A stretch of 7,385 nucleotides of DNA from Pseudomonadota bacterium (GTDB taxonomy: Bacteria; Pseudomonadota; Gammaproteobacteria; DAOUQR01). The stretch spans positions 1-7,385 of the forward strand of contig DAOUQR010000047.1 of assembly GCA_030625525.1 (NCBI GenBank), read 5' to 3'. Shown in pieces: positions 1 to 7,385 of this stretch; within the stretch, counting starts at the first letter, position 1; every line of letters begins with the position of its first letter. A program made the translations under genes and the position numbers. The notes beneath the pieces are model-generated. The model saw nothing but the letters and a program-made list of their open reading frames with translations. It was not told where the DNA came from and did no database searches.

Positions 1-620
1 CGAGGCAAAATTTTATTGGGTGCAACCGGGTTGATCACCTCTGCGCGTAATAAAGCTTGTTCCAGGTGATCAAAAAAATGCGTCACTTCATCATGACTCG
101 CGACCGCATCTAACTCCGTTGTCACCTCAATAGAGCCCCCCATTGCAACTCGACATTCATAACAAAAAATTTGCACTGCTGCGGCTAAGTTCAACGAACT
201 ATAATCCGGATTGGCAGGTATCATCGTATGATATTGGCAATGCTGTAATTCAGTATTAGTAAGCCCGGCATGTTCGCGACCAAATACAATGGCAACATCA
301 CCTTTTTGCGTCGCTTGGATAACGTGCTCACCACATTCACGCGGGGTTAAACCCGGCAAAGACAAGTCACGTGGCCTCGCGCTCGCGCCGACAACAAACT
401 GACAACCGGCTAAGGCTGTTTTCAAAGAATCCACCACAATCGCATTATCAAGAAGGTCATCGGCACCCGCCGCTAACTCTTTCGCCTTCAAATGCGGGAA
501 CTTTTTAGGGGTCACTAAATACAGACGGGACAAGCCCATGGTTTTCAGCGCTCGGGCAGCTGAGCCAATGTTTCCAGGGTGACTCGTTGCCACCAACACA
601 ATACGAATACGATTTAACAT
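1..620 (-). CDS. trmJ: tRNA (cytidine/uridine-32-2'-O)-methyltransferase TrmJ, 3' end outside window
   Basis: TrmJ is a cytoplasmic SPOUT-family enzyme that uses S-adenosylmethionine to methylate the 2'-OH of nucleotide 32 in the anticodon loop of several tRNAs. I translated this frame by hand. It begins MLNRIRIVLVATSHPGNIGS and stays open to the window edge for 206 codons; the E. coli protein is about 246 residues, so roughly 40 C-terminal residues are missing. SPOUT signatures visible are HPGNIGSAAR (14-23), VFGREHAGLTN (112-122) and IPANPDYSSLNLAAA (134-148), the last two forming the knotted cofactor site. The ATG at 620-618 follows an AGGTG ribosome site (633-629) at 8 nt and aligns with the E. 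coli start. The gene is divergent from suhB, the same arrangement as in E. coli. All motifs are intact and the identification is secure. Confidence 0.96.
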   Translation of the reverse strand, partial: MLNRIRIVLVATSHPGNIGSAARALKTMGLSRLYLVTPKKFPHLKAKELAAGADDLLDNAIVVDSLKTALAGCQFVVGASARPRDLSLPGLTPRECGEHVIQATQKGDVAIVFGREHAGLTNTELQHCQYHTMIPANPDYSSLNLAAAVQIFCYECRVAMGGSIEVTTELDAVASHDEVTHFFDHLEQALLRAEVINPVAPNKILP

Positions 621-621
621 A

Positions 622-649
622 CAGACAACACCTATACAGACCCTATAAT
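622..649 (+). promoter_or_regulatory. candidate sigma-70 promoter for suhB
   Basis: A perfect TATAAT lies at 644-649. A 4-of-6 match to the -35 box, CAGACA (622-627), lies 16 bp upstream. Transcription would start near 656 and leave a leader of about 100 nt before the suhB start at 758. The -35 box abuts the trmJ start codon. The -10 is convincing and the -35 is weak. Confidence 0.4.
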
Positions 650-660
650 TTAAGGCAGAT

Positions 661-688
661 ATTTTACTACAGACCGAGTGTCGGTAAA
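661..688 (-). promoter_or_regulatory. candidate sigma-70 promoter for trmJ
   Basis: Read on the minus strand, TTTACC (688-683, 4 of 6 consensus matches) and TAAAAT (666-661, 5 of 6) are separated by 16 bp. The start of transcription would fall near 654, giving a leader of about 34 nt before the trmJ ATG at 620. The assignment is by eye and unscored. It overlaps the candidate suhB promoter on the other strand. Confidence 0.35.
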
Positions 689-698
689 ACAACTCTTT
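673..698 (+). promoter_or_regulatory. hairpin followed by a boxA-like motif in the suhB leader
   Basis: ACCGA (673-677) and TCGGT (681-685) form a perfect 5-bp stem with a 3-nt loop. Seven bases later comes CTCTTT (693-698) within ACTCTTTGG. The core of the E. coli boxA antitermination element is GCTCTTTA, and rRNA leaders carry a boxB hairpin upstream of boxA. In E. coli SuhB is a partner of the Nus factors and controls its own leader through a boxA. The match here is only six bases, so this is a suggestion, not a firm call. Confidence 0.25.
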
Positions 699-757
699 GG
701 ATTTGTCTAAAATTTTGGTATCCTTCGCCGCCTTACATACCAATGGTAGTAGAATAC

Positions 758-1540
758 ATGCGTCCTTTAGTGAATATTGCCTTAAAAGCAGCGCGACGTG
801 CGGGTGACTTAATTATCCGTTCACGCGATGAGCTCGACAGAATTGAAGTCACCGAAAAAAGCTTGAATGACTTTGTCACCGAAGTCGATATCAAAGCTGA
901 AGAAATCATTATTCAGACGATTAAAGAGGCCTATCCCGATCACGCTTTTTTGGGTGAAGAAACCGGTAAACACGGTGATAGCGATACGGTTTGGATCATT
1001 GATCCACTGGATGGCACATCCAATTATATTCATGGCTTTCCGCATGTTTGTGTATCGATTGCGATTCAGCACAAAGGTGTGCTTGAACACGGCATCATCT
1101 ATGATCCATTGCGCCAAGAAATTTTTACCGCGACGCGTGGCGGTGGTGCTAGATTGAATAACCGCCGTATTCGCGTGAGTCAACGACGTGAATTAACAAA
1201 TGCCCTCATCGGCACCGGTTTTCCTTTTAGAGACAAAAAATTGTGGGATACTTATATTAAAATTTTCGAACAATTCTTCAAAGAATCTGCCGGTATCCGC
1301 CGCGCTGGTTCTGCCGCATTAGATTTAGCGTATGTCGCAGCTGGCCGTTTAGATGGTTTCTGGGAATTTGGCTTAAAGCCATGGGATATCGCCGCCGGTG
1401 CACTCCTCATTAAAGAAGCGGGTGGCTTAGTCACAGACTTTAACGGCAGTGAAAATTTTCTGGAATCAGGCAATATCGTTGCAGCCTGTCCAAAATTACT
1501 CAAATCACTACTCAAAGTAATTAAGCCCGCAACACAGTAG
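758..1540 (+). CDS. suhB: SuhB, inositol-1-monophosphatase family protein and likely Nus-complex partner
   Basis: The family is Mg2+-dependent phosphatases that hydrolyse inositol monophosphate. In E. coli SuhB also joins the NusA/B/E/G complex that prevents early termination in rRNA operons. The 260-residue protein (E. coli 267) shows GEETG (66-70) with metal ligands E67/E68, IDPLDGTSNYIHG (81-93) with D82 and D85, and KPWDIAAGA (207-215) with D210, so the phosphatase active site is complete. The frame is open upstream to 587, but conservation begins at MRPLVNIALKAARRAG, matching the E. coli N-terminus, so I place the start at 758. A weak GGTAG (745-749) lies 8 nt before it; an alternative ATG is at 743. 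The gene is divergent from trmJ as in E. coli. No canonical intrinsic terminator follows it. Confidence 0.95.
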   Translation: MRPLVNIALKAARRAGDLIIRSRDELDRIEVTEKSLNDFVTEVDIKAEEIIIQTIKEAYPDHAFLGEETGKHGDSDTVWIIDPLDGTSNYIHGFPHVCVSIAIQHKGVLEHGIIYDPLRQEIFTATRGGGARLNNRRIRVSQRRELTNALIGTGFPFRDKKLWDTYIKIFEQFFKESAGIRRAGSAALDLAYVAAGRLDGFWEFGLKPWDIAAGALLIKEAGGLVTDFNGSENFLESGNIVAACPKLLKSLLKVIKPATQ

Positions 1541-1548
1541 TAAAATCA

Positions 1549-1613
1549 CTGGGGTCAGGTCTCAGACCTGCCAAAAAAAAAACCTAACCCCACCCAAAAA
1601 CCTGACACCCCAG
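1549..1613. repeat. GGGGTCAGG-type inverted repeat with an internal palindrome
   Basis: CTGGGGTCAGGT (1549-1560) pairs with ACCTGACACCCCAG (1600-1613) over 12 bp with a 2-nt CA bulge at 1606-1607. Inside the left arm, CAGGTCT (1556-1562) and AGACCTG (1564-1570) form a perfect 7-bp palindrome around one base. GGGGTCAGG (1551-1559) can also pair at 8 of 9 positions with CCTAACCCC (1583-1591), so there are two alternative right-hand partners. A run of ten A lies at 1573-1582. From memory, TGGGGTCAGGT-type sequences are common intergenic repeats near IS200-like/REP-associated transposases, but no transposase is present here. The structure is certain; its class is not. Confidence 0.75.
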
Positions 1614-1641
1614 GGATTGTATGATGAAAAGAATACAGATC

Positions 1642-1718
1642 GTCATCCTGTGGCTTGACCACAGGATCCAGAAAACACTTGAAAAACACTGGATCCTGTG
1701 GTCAAGCCACAGGATGAC
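1642..1718. repeat. perfect 30-bp inverted repeat with palindromic arms (REP/MITE-like)
   Basis: The arm at 1642-1671 is the exact reverse complement of 1689-1718 (30 of 30), with a 17-bp A-rich spacer. Each arm contains its own 9-bp stem: ATCCTGTGG, a 5-nt loop, CCACAGGAT (1645-1667 and 1693-1715). The same 9-mer pair therefore occurs twice, and the element can fold as one long hairpin or as two short ones. The sequence type (GTCATCC...GGATCCAG) resembles a palindromic repeat family I recall from many intracellular and soil proteobacteria. No transposase and no obvious target-site duplication are visible. It lies wholly between genes. Confidence 0.9.
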
Positions 1719-1842
1719 AGCCACTCCAAATTCCCTGCTTTATGAAGAAGCTACGCAAATTAAGAACTGCTGTGTGGCAATCATTTATGTTTTAAAGTAA
1801 CATCATTCGCCTTCCTCTTATTCAACACCGAGGCAAATAATC

Positions 1843-3189
1843 ATGAGAAAAATAACCTGCTCACTCCTTATTTTATTATCTGTTTTATCTTACTCACCCC
1901 AAGCGTCAGCTCAATGCTGTCAGCCGGTGATCGACACATTGCAATTGATCAAAACCTACATTGAAAATGGTGCTTCGTTTTACGGTATCGATGTCACCAA
2001 GAACAATCCGCCCAAGCCAAAAACACCCGAACTTCAATACATGCAAAATATTACCGCCAATCTTCTGAATAGTTTTCTCCCACCGATACCGGGAACATCG
2101 GGTGGGCAGCAACAATCCAAAAAATTAGGTACATCACTCACACACGTATTTGGCCAATCAGGTTTTGCTCCCTACTCATCCGCGGTGGACGTACAACCCT
2201 TTGCAAAACAAGACCCCACGCTACAAGCGATTATCAATACGCTGTTTATCCCTAGCAATCGCAAAAACTGCTTTATGGAAAATGGTAAACCCAGCTGCAA
2301 ACTCGACTCAAACTGGGTGCGTGCACAGGCTGCGCTCAACCCCGCATTGAAAAATTATTACAGTAATTATATTGCCAACGTAAAAGAAGGCCGTAAAAAA
2401 CCCAAAATTGACCCGTATAATTTAAATATGCTGAATGCCAATGCATTGATGGGTCCACTTCAATACAGTTTAAAAGCCTTTCCAAACGCACACAAAGAAG
2501 GCATCAGTGCAGGCGCATCAAACATTCCAACCATTCGTTCGGGCAATCAATACATCAACGCCTTGAATTTTGTTCGTTACTCTAGCGGACAATTCATGCC
2601 AGTCGATCTCCCTAATAAATTTGATATTGCTAGCATCGTGATACAGTCCACCCCTAAAAAAGGTGATACCACAGCGCAAGCTCAACAACGTCTCGCCGCC
2701 AGTGCACAACTTTATACATATCTAGCAAACCTCTACAGCTTTACCGCGATGTCGAGTATTGGCATTAGTAATTTTAATTTTATTGCCGCACGCCGCGTAC
2801 CACAGGAAAATTCCCCCCAGAAAAAAAGTGTTGCAGAGATGGAATGCGAAATGGCCTCTTGGCGATTAGTCGGTGGTAAAGATGGATTAAGCCGCTCACC
2901 TTGCGATAATAAACCAATCAAACTCGGTGAAAACAATCAAAATTGGCATGCTCTTATGGAAAAAGCCCAACCGATCGTCGTGCAACGTGAAATGGCATAT
3001 TTGCTCGCTGAGCTTAATTATCAACTATACAAACAACGTGAAGTGCAAGAACGCATACTCGCGACAAATTCTGCTTTCCAAGAACAAGCTTTAATTACGA
3101 TCCGAAGTGGTTACTTAACTTTAGGCAGCTCAGGTTCTAACGTTGGTAAACCTGCTGCGACTGCTAGCACAACTCATGCGGCTGGATAA
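1843..3189 (+). CDS. exported protein, possible IcmX-like component of a Dot/Icm (type IVB) secretion system
   Basis: The 448-residue protein begins with a clear Sec signal peptide: MRK, a hydrophobic stretch at 7-17, and ASA before Q24 as a signal peptidase I site. Q precedes C25, so there is no lipobox. No further membrane span is evident, so it should be periplasmic or secreted. The mature part has six cysteines, C25-C26, C143/C152 and C335/C354, suited to disulfides. Other visible features are a Pro/Lys-rich segment (54-63), a Gly/Gln-rich linker (84-91), a helical C-terminal region (about 370-415, with REMAYLLAELNYQLY at 382-396), and a low-complexity Gly/Ser/Ala/Thr tail from 428. Length, signal peptide, the early LIKTYIENGASFYGIDVT pattern and the C-terminal helix recall Legionella/Coxiella IcmX, but this is from memory, not an alignment. 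The start is supported by GAGG (1830-1833) 9 nt upstream. Neighbours are housekeeping genes, with no other dot/icm gene in view. Confidence 0.55.
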   Translation: MRKITCSLLILLSVLSYSPQASAQCCQPVIDTLQLIKTYIENGASFYGIDVTKNNPPKPKTPELQYMQNITANLLNSFLPPIPGTSGGQQQSKKLGTSLTHVFGQSGFAPYSSAVDVQPFAKQDPTLQAIINTLFIPSNRKNCFMENGKPSCKLDSNWVRAQAALNPALKNYYSNYIANVKEGRKKPKIDPYNLNMLNANALMGPLQYSLKAFPNAHKEGISAGASNIPTIRSGNQYINALNFVRYSSGQFMPVDLPNKFDIASIVIQSTPKKGDTTAQAQQRLAASAQLYTYLANLYSFTAMSSIGISNFNFIAARRVPQENSPQKKSVAEMECEMASWRLVGGKDGLSRSPCDNKPIKLGENNQNWHALMEKAQPIVVQREMAYLLAELNYQLYKQREVQERILATNSAFQEQALITIRSGYLTLGSSGSNVGKPAATASTTHAAG

Positions 3190-3227
3190 TTGCTTAAGGC
3201 CAAACCTGGGTCCCGCGGTAAGTGCCA

Positions 3228-3262
3228 GTAGGGTGCAGGCCGCGGCCTGTGCCCTGTAGGGT
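3228..3262. repeat. GC-rich self-complementary repeat flanked by GTAGGGT direct repeats
   Basis: GGGTGCAGGCCG (3231-3242) followed directly by CGGCCTGTGCCC (3243-3254) forms a 12-bp inverted repeat with no spacer. Ten pairs are Watson-Crick and two would be G-U wobbles in plus-strand RNA; the central 14 bp, CAGGCCGCGGCCTG, is a perfect palindrome. GTAGGGT occurs at 3228-3234 and again at 3256-3262. The patch stands between two convergent genes and is much richer in G and C than its surroundings. No T-run follows on either strand, so it is not a standard intrinsic terminator, though it could slow or end transcription. The style resembles the widespread GTAGGGTGC intergenic repeats. Confidence 0.7.
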
Positions 3263-3301
3263 AGATGATGTTCCTGGAATATTGATTTAGAGTAAAATAG
3301 T

Positions 3302-4219
3302 TTAAGGCGTTTCGTCAGCTTCGGTGCGTTGTCTCGGTAATAAATCAGCACGATTTAATCCCATCGCAACAGCAAGAGCACCCGCGACATAAATCGAAGA
3401 ATAGGTACCAATCACGATACCGATCATCAGTGCTAACGAAAAACCGTGAATGGTTTCACCGCCATATAGAAATAAAGACACCACAACCACTAAGGTTAAA
3501 GCCGATGTCATCACTGTTCGAGATAGCGTTTGGTTAATAGATAAATTCATGATTTCAACAGACGTCGCTTTACGAACTTTCCTAAAATTTTCCCGCACGC
3601 GATCGAACACAACAATCGTATCATTGAGCGAGTAACCGATCACCGCCAGTAATGCAGCCAAGGCTTTTAAATCAAATTGAACGTGAAACAAAGCAAATAT
3701 CCCTAAAATTAATAAGGGATCATGTATGAGTGCGGCAGCAGCACTGACAGCAAAGCGATATTCAAATCGCAAAGCGATATAAATCATCGTCGCCAACATG
3801 GAGACCACAATGGCAAGGGCACCTTTCGTTGCGAGTTCCTTCCCGACTTGCGGACCAATAAACTCACTTCGCTGCTTGGTTGCACCCGGCAAAACTTTCA
3901 TCACTTTATCGACTAATTGTGTTTGATCCAGATTAGCACGCGGGGCAATAGTAATGAGCACATCACTCGATGTACCATAACTCACCACCTGCAAATCGCT
4001 AAAACCCACTTTATTTAGACTTTGTCGCATTTGCGCAATATTCGCGGGATGATCGTACGTCACTTCAATTTGGGTGCCTCCACGAAAATCTAAACCCCAT
4101 TGCAAACCATTAACCGCTAATGCACCGATAGAGACGACAAACAGCAATATCGATAATAGCGCACTCCATTTTCGCAAGCCCATAAAATCAATTTTTGAAT
4201 TTTGTTTAAATAATTCCAT
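3302..4219 (-). CDS. secF: protein translocase subunit SecF
   Basis: SecF is an inner-membrane protein that works with SecD and YajC beside SecYEG, using the proton-motive force to pull and release exported proteins on the periplasmic side. The 305-residue product (E. coli 323) has a first membrane span at about 18-38, the family signature GLDFRGGTQIEV (42-53), a periplasmic domain to about 130, then five further spans. The conserved IGYSLNDTIVVFDRVRENFR (194-213) and TLSRTVMTS (231-239) are present. The start lies only 3 bp beyond the secD stop, with AGGA (4232-4229) inside the end of secD 9 nt upstream, so translational coupling is likely. It is the last gene of the cluster and converges on the exported-protein gene. 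Confidence 0.97.
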   Translation of the reverse strand: MELFKQNSKIDFMGLRKWSALLSILLFVVSIGALAVNGLQWGLDFRGGTQIEVTYDHPANIAQMRQSLNKVGFSDLQVVSYGTSSDVLITIAPRANLDQTQLVDKVMKVLPGATKQRSEFIGPQVGKELATKGALAIVVSMLATMIYIALRFEYRFAVSAAAALIHDPLLILGIFALFHVQFDLKALAALLAVIGYSLNDTIVVFDRVRENFRKVRKATSVEIMNLSINQTLSRTVMTSALTLVVVVSLFLYGGETIHGFSLALMIGIVIGTYSSIYVAGALAVAMGLNRADLLPRQRTEADETP

Positions 4220-4222
4220 GAA

Positions 4223-6088
4223 TTAAATTCCTACTGATAATTTTTTCACTGTACGACCACCATAAATCCAATTAACGATAGCGCGTGTAAAGGTAATACC
4301 GGTCAACATCGAGGTTAAAATACCAATCGATGTTGTTACTGCAAATCCACGAACAGGACCCGAACCAATCGCAAACAGAATGATAACAACAATCAGGGTT
4401 GTCACATTCGCATCGACAATCGTTGAAAAAGCTCGCTCATAACCCGCATAAATGGCGGCCTGCGGCGTGGCTCCCGCCCGGATCTCTTCGCGTATCCGCT
4501 CATAGATCAGAACGTTTGCATCAACGGCCATACCAATAGTTAACACGATACCGGCGATCCCCGGTAAAGTTAGTGTTGCCCCCAACAAGGAGAGCAAGGC
4601 AACCAATAATACCAAGTTGAGTAGTAAAGCCACATTAGCAATTAAACCAAACAGGCTATAATAAACCACCATAATAACCAAAATGATGCCCATACCGATT
4701 TCAAGCGCCAACACACCACGTTGAATATTTTCTTTACCCAATGTCGGCCCTACCGTACGCTCTTCAACAGGATATATTGTTGTAGGCAATGCGCCTGCGC
4801 GTAATTGTAACGCTAAATTTTGAGCTTCTTGTGCTTCACCTAAACCCGTAATTTGGAAGTTGGTACCCAACGCACTCTCAATCGTAGCAACGCTGATCAC
4901 ACGTTCAATTTTCTGTTTATGACGAACAATTTCACCGTTCGTTTTTTTAGCGATCACTTTCGTTTCAACATAAACAATCGCCATAGGCTTACCAATGTTT
5001 GCACGTGTGGTCCGCAAAAATAAACTTTCACCGCCCCCGCCGAGTGTGATGTTAACTGACGGCTGTCCACTACGCTGATCATAGCTAGCCACCGCACTGG
5101 TGATCGATTCACCACTTAAAATCACGCGACGTTTAAGTAAGGTAGGACGCTGGTTATATTTATAAAGTTTAGTCCCAACAGGCACCATACCGGCAGCTGC
5201 CGTCGCTGGATCATTTTGGGTATCAACCATATGAAATTCTAAAGTCGCTGTACCACCAATAATTTGCTTAGCACGAGCAGCATCTTGGATCCCCGGCAAA
5301 TCAACGGCAACACGATTCGTACCTTGTTGCTGTACAACCGCTTCACCAACACCTAATTCATTCACTCGATTGCGTAAAATTGTCATCGTTTGTTCAATCG
5401 TATACTGCCGTGAATTATTAAGTTCTGCTGGCGATAAATTAACCGTGATGAGGTAAGCCCCATTCTGAACACGACTTTTTAAAATAATATTAGGATAGTT
5501 ATCACGAATTGCGCTTAAGGCTTCATCTCTATCTGTTTCACGTCGAAAACGAATCATAACTTGATTATCCGGTGTGCGTTTAACTCCCGCATAACGAATA
5601 CGTTTTTCACGAAGTTCTTCACTAATGTTTTTAATAATGCCGTCCATACGACGCTTGATCACACCATCAACATCAACCTGTAGCAGAAAGTGCACACCAC
5701 CGCGTAAATCTAGACCTAATTTCATCGGATTAGCCCCGAGTGCTGTCAACCACTTAGGTGTCGCCGGTGTCAAATTTAGAGCGACCGTATAATTAGGACC
5801 CAACTCTTTTTTGATCACATCTTTAGCGTTCAACTGGGTATCCGTGCTAAAAAAACGAATCAATGCAGAATCATCCGCAAATGAAATCGTTTTGTAATCC
5901 AGTTTATGCGACTTGAGCAAAGCAGACATCTTCGCTGTCATCTCAGATTTAACCACCAAGCCATGTTTGGCGGATGAAATTTGAATAGAAGGGTCTTCAC
6001 CATACAAATTCGGCACGGCATAAACAAACGCGATCACAGTGATAACGACGATGAGAAGATTCTTCCATAAGGGATATTTATTCTGCAT
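4223..6088 (-). CDS. secD: protein translocase subunit SecD
   Basis: SecD is the large partner of SecF in the SecDF-YajC complex. The 621-residue protein (E. coli 615) has span 1 at about 9-26, then the conserved PNLYGEDPSIQISS (26-39), a large periplasmic region with LGLDLRGGVHFLLQVD (124-139), the P1 head domain, and RAGALPTTIYPVEERTVGPT (430-449). Five closing spans lie from about 457 to 605. GMAVDANVLIYERIREE (519-535) holds D523, equivalent to the aspartate at 519 needed for proton coupling in E. coli. The start is 13 bp after the yajC stop, preceded only by a weak GGATCGGAT-type ribosome site. A run of four glycines (350-353, GGGGESLF) in the head region replaces a different loop in E. 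coli. Nothing is truncated. Confidence 0.97.
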   Translation of the reverse strand: MQNKYPLWKNLLIVVITVIAFVYAVPNLYGEDPSIQISSAKHGLVVKSEMTAKMSALLKSHKLDYKTISFADDSALIRFFSTDTQLNAKDVIKKELGPNYTVALNLTPATPKWLTALGANPMKLGLDLRGGVHFLLQVDVDGVIKRRMDGIIKNISEELREKRIRYAGVKRTPDNQVMIRFRRETDRDEALSAIRDNYPNIILKSRVQNGAYLITVNLSPAELNNSRQYTIEQTMTILRNRVNELGVGEAVVQQQGTNRVAVDLPGIQDAARAKQIIGGTATLEFHMVDTQNDPATAAAGMVPVGTKLYKYNQRPTLLKRRVILSGESITSAVASYDQRSGQPSVNITLGGGGESLFLRTTRANIGKPMAIVYVETKVIAKKTNGEIVRHKQKIERVISVATIESALGTNFQITGLGEAQEAQNLALQLRAGALPTTIYPVEERTVGPTLGKENIQRGVLALEIGMGIILVIMVVYYSLFGLIANVALLLNLVLLVALLSLLGATLTLPGIAGIVLTIGMAVDANVLIYERIREEIRAGATPQAAIYAGYERAFSTIVDANVTTLIVVIILFAIGSGPVRGFAVTTSIGILTSMLTGITFTRAIVNWIYGGRTVKKLSVGI

Positions 6089-6101
6089 GATCCGATCCAG
6101 A

Positions 6102-7385
<1,284 letters not shown>

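Larger units (their letters stand above)
1541..1842. other. 302-bp intergenic region made largely of repeats
   Basis: This gap between suhB and the exported-protein gene contains two repeat structures (1549-1613 and 1642-1718) and then about 120 bp of unremarkable AT-rich sequence ahead of the next gene. There is no hairpin followed by a T-run, so no recognisable Rho-independent terminator for suhB. A weak -10-like TATGTT (1786-1791) and TTAAAG (1792-1797) could belong to a promoter for the downstream gene, but no good -35 partner is visible. A 59-codon open frame at 1621-1800 runs through the second repeat and is probably not a gene. Confidence 0.7.

Noticed and set aside
587..757. Upstream extension of the suhB frame giving a 317-residue protein
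   Set aside because: The extra residues overlap the trmJ start region and match nothing in the family, whereas conservation begins exactly at the methionine at 758.
821..1183. Open frames on either strand inside suhB
   Set aside because: They lie wholly within a strongly conserved gene, show no recognisable motifs and are shadows of its codon pattern.
1556..1582. Intrinsic terminator made of the 7-bp hairpin and the adjacent homopolymer run
   Set aside because: On the plus strand the hairpin is followed by A, not T. On the minus strand the T-run comes before the hairpin, so neither direction gives a canonical terminator.
1642..1718. CRISPR or attachment-site interpretation of the repeated 9-mers
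   Set aside because: The copies are inverted pairs within one palindromic element, not regularly spaced direct repeats, and no cas or integrase gene is present.
1758..1766. PmrA-type regulatory half-site (ATTAAG) upstream of the IcmX-like gene
   Set aside because: Only one short half-site is visible. The known Legionella/Coxiella sites are tandem, and a single TTAAG is expected by chance in AT-rich DNA.
1843..1920. Lipoprotein signal on the IcmX-like protein because of the CC pair after the signal peptide
   Set aside because: The residue before C25 is glutamine and the preceding residues do not form a lipobox. ASA at 21-23 is a good ordinary signal peptidase site.

Overview
The window carries six protein genes of a gammaproteobacterium. 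Three are universal housekeeping blocks whose layout matches Escherichia coli: a divergent trmJ/suhB pair, and a tgt-yajC-secD-secF cluster read on the minus strand. Between them lies one accessory gene for an exported protein. Its signal peptide, length, paired cysteines and C-terminal pattern resemble IcmX of the Dot/Icm (type IVB) secretion system. If that holds, the organism belongs to the Legionellales, perhaps near Coxiella or Rickettsiella. This taxonomic guess rests on that one gene and on the style of the intergenic repeats, so it is an inference.

Layout, left to right. Bases 1-620 (minus) hold the first 206 codons of trmJ, a tRNA 2'-O-methyltransferase whose 3' end is outside the window. 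Bases 621-757 are a divergent intergenic region. They hold plausible promoters for both genes and a hairpin plus boxA-like motif in the suhB leader. Bases 758-1540 (plus) are suhB, an inositol-monophosphatase-family protein. Bases 1541-1842 hold no convincing gene but contain two repeat structures: a GGGGTCAGG-type inverted repeat and a perfect 30-bp inverted repeat whose arms are themselves palindromic. Bases 1843-3189 (plus) are the exported IcmX-like gene. Bases 3190-3301 separate it from the convergent secF and contain a GC-rich self-complementary repeat.

Bases 3302-7385 (minus) form a tight cluster in the order tgt (5' end outside the window), yajC, secD, secF. tgt and yajC overlap by 4 bp, yajC and secD are 13 bp apart, and secD and secF are 3 bp apart, so one transcript is likely. 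Tgt inserts the queuosine precursor into tRNA. YajC, SecD and SecF form the accessory membrane complex of the SecYEG translocon, which uses the proton gradient to help pull proteins across the inner membrane. The IcmX-like protein has a Sec signal peptide and would be a client of that pathway, although adjacency alone does not show a functional link.

The conserved genes are intact as far as the window shows, with their key active-site or signature residues present. The parts worth a second look are the lone IcmX-like gene with repeats on both sides, the nested inverted repeat, and a possible Nus-factor control element in the suhB leader.
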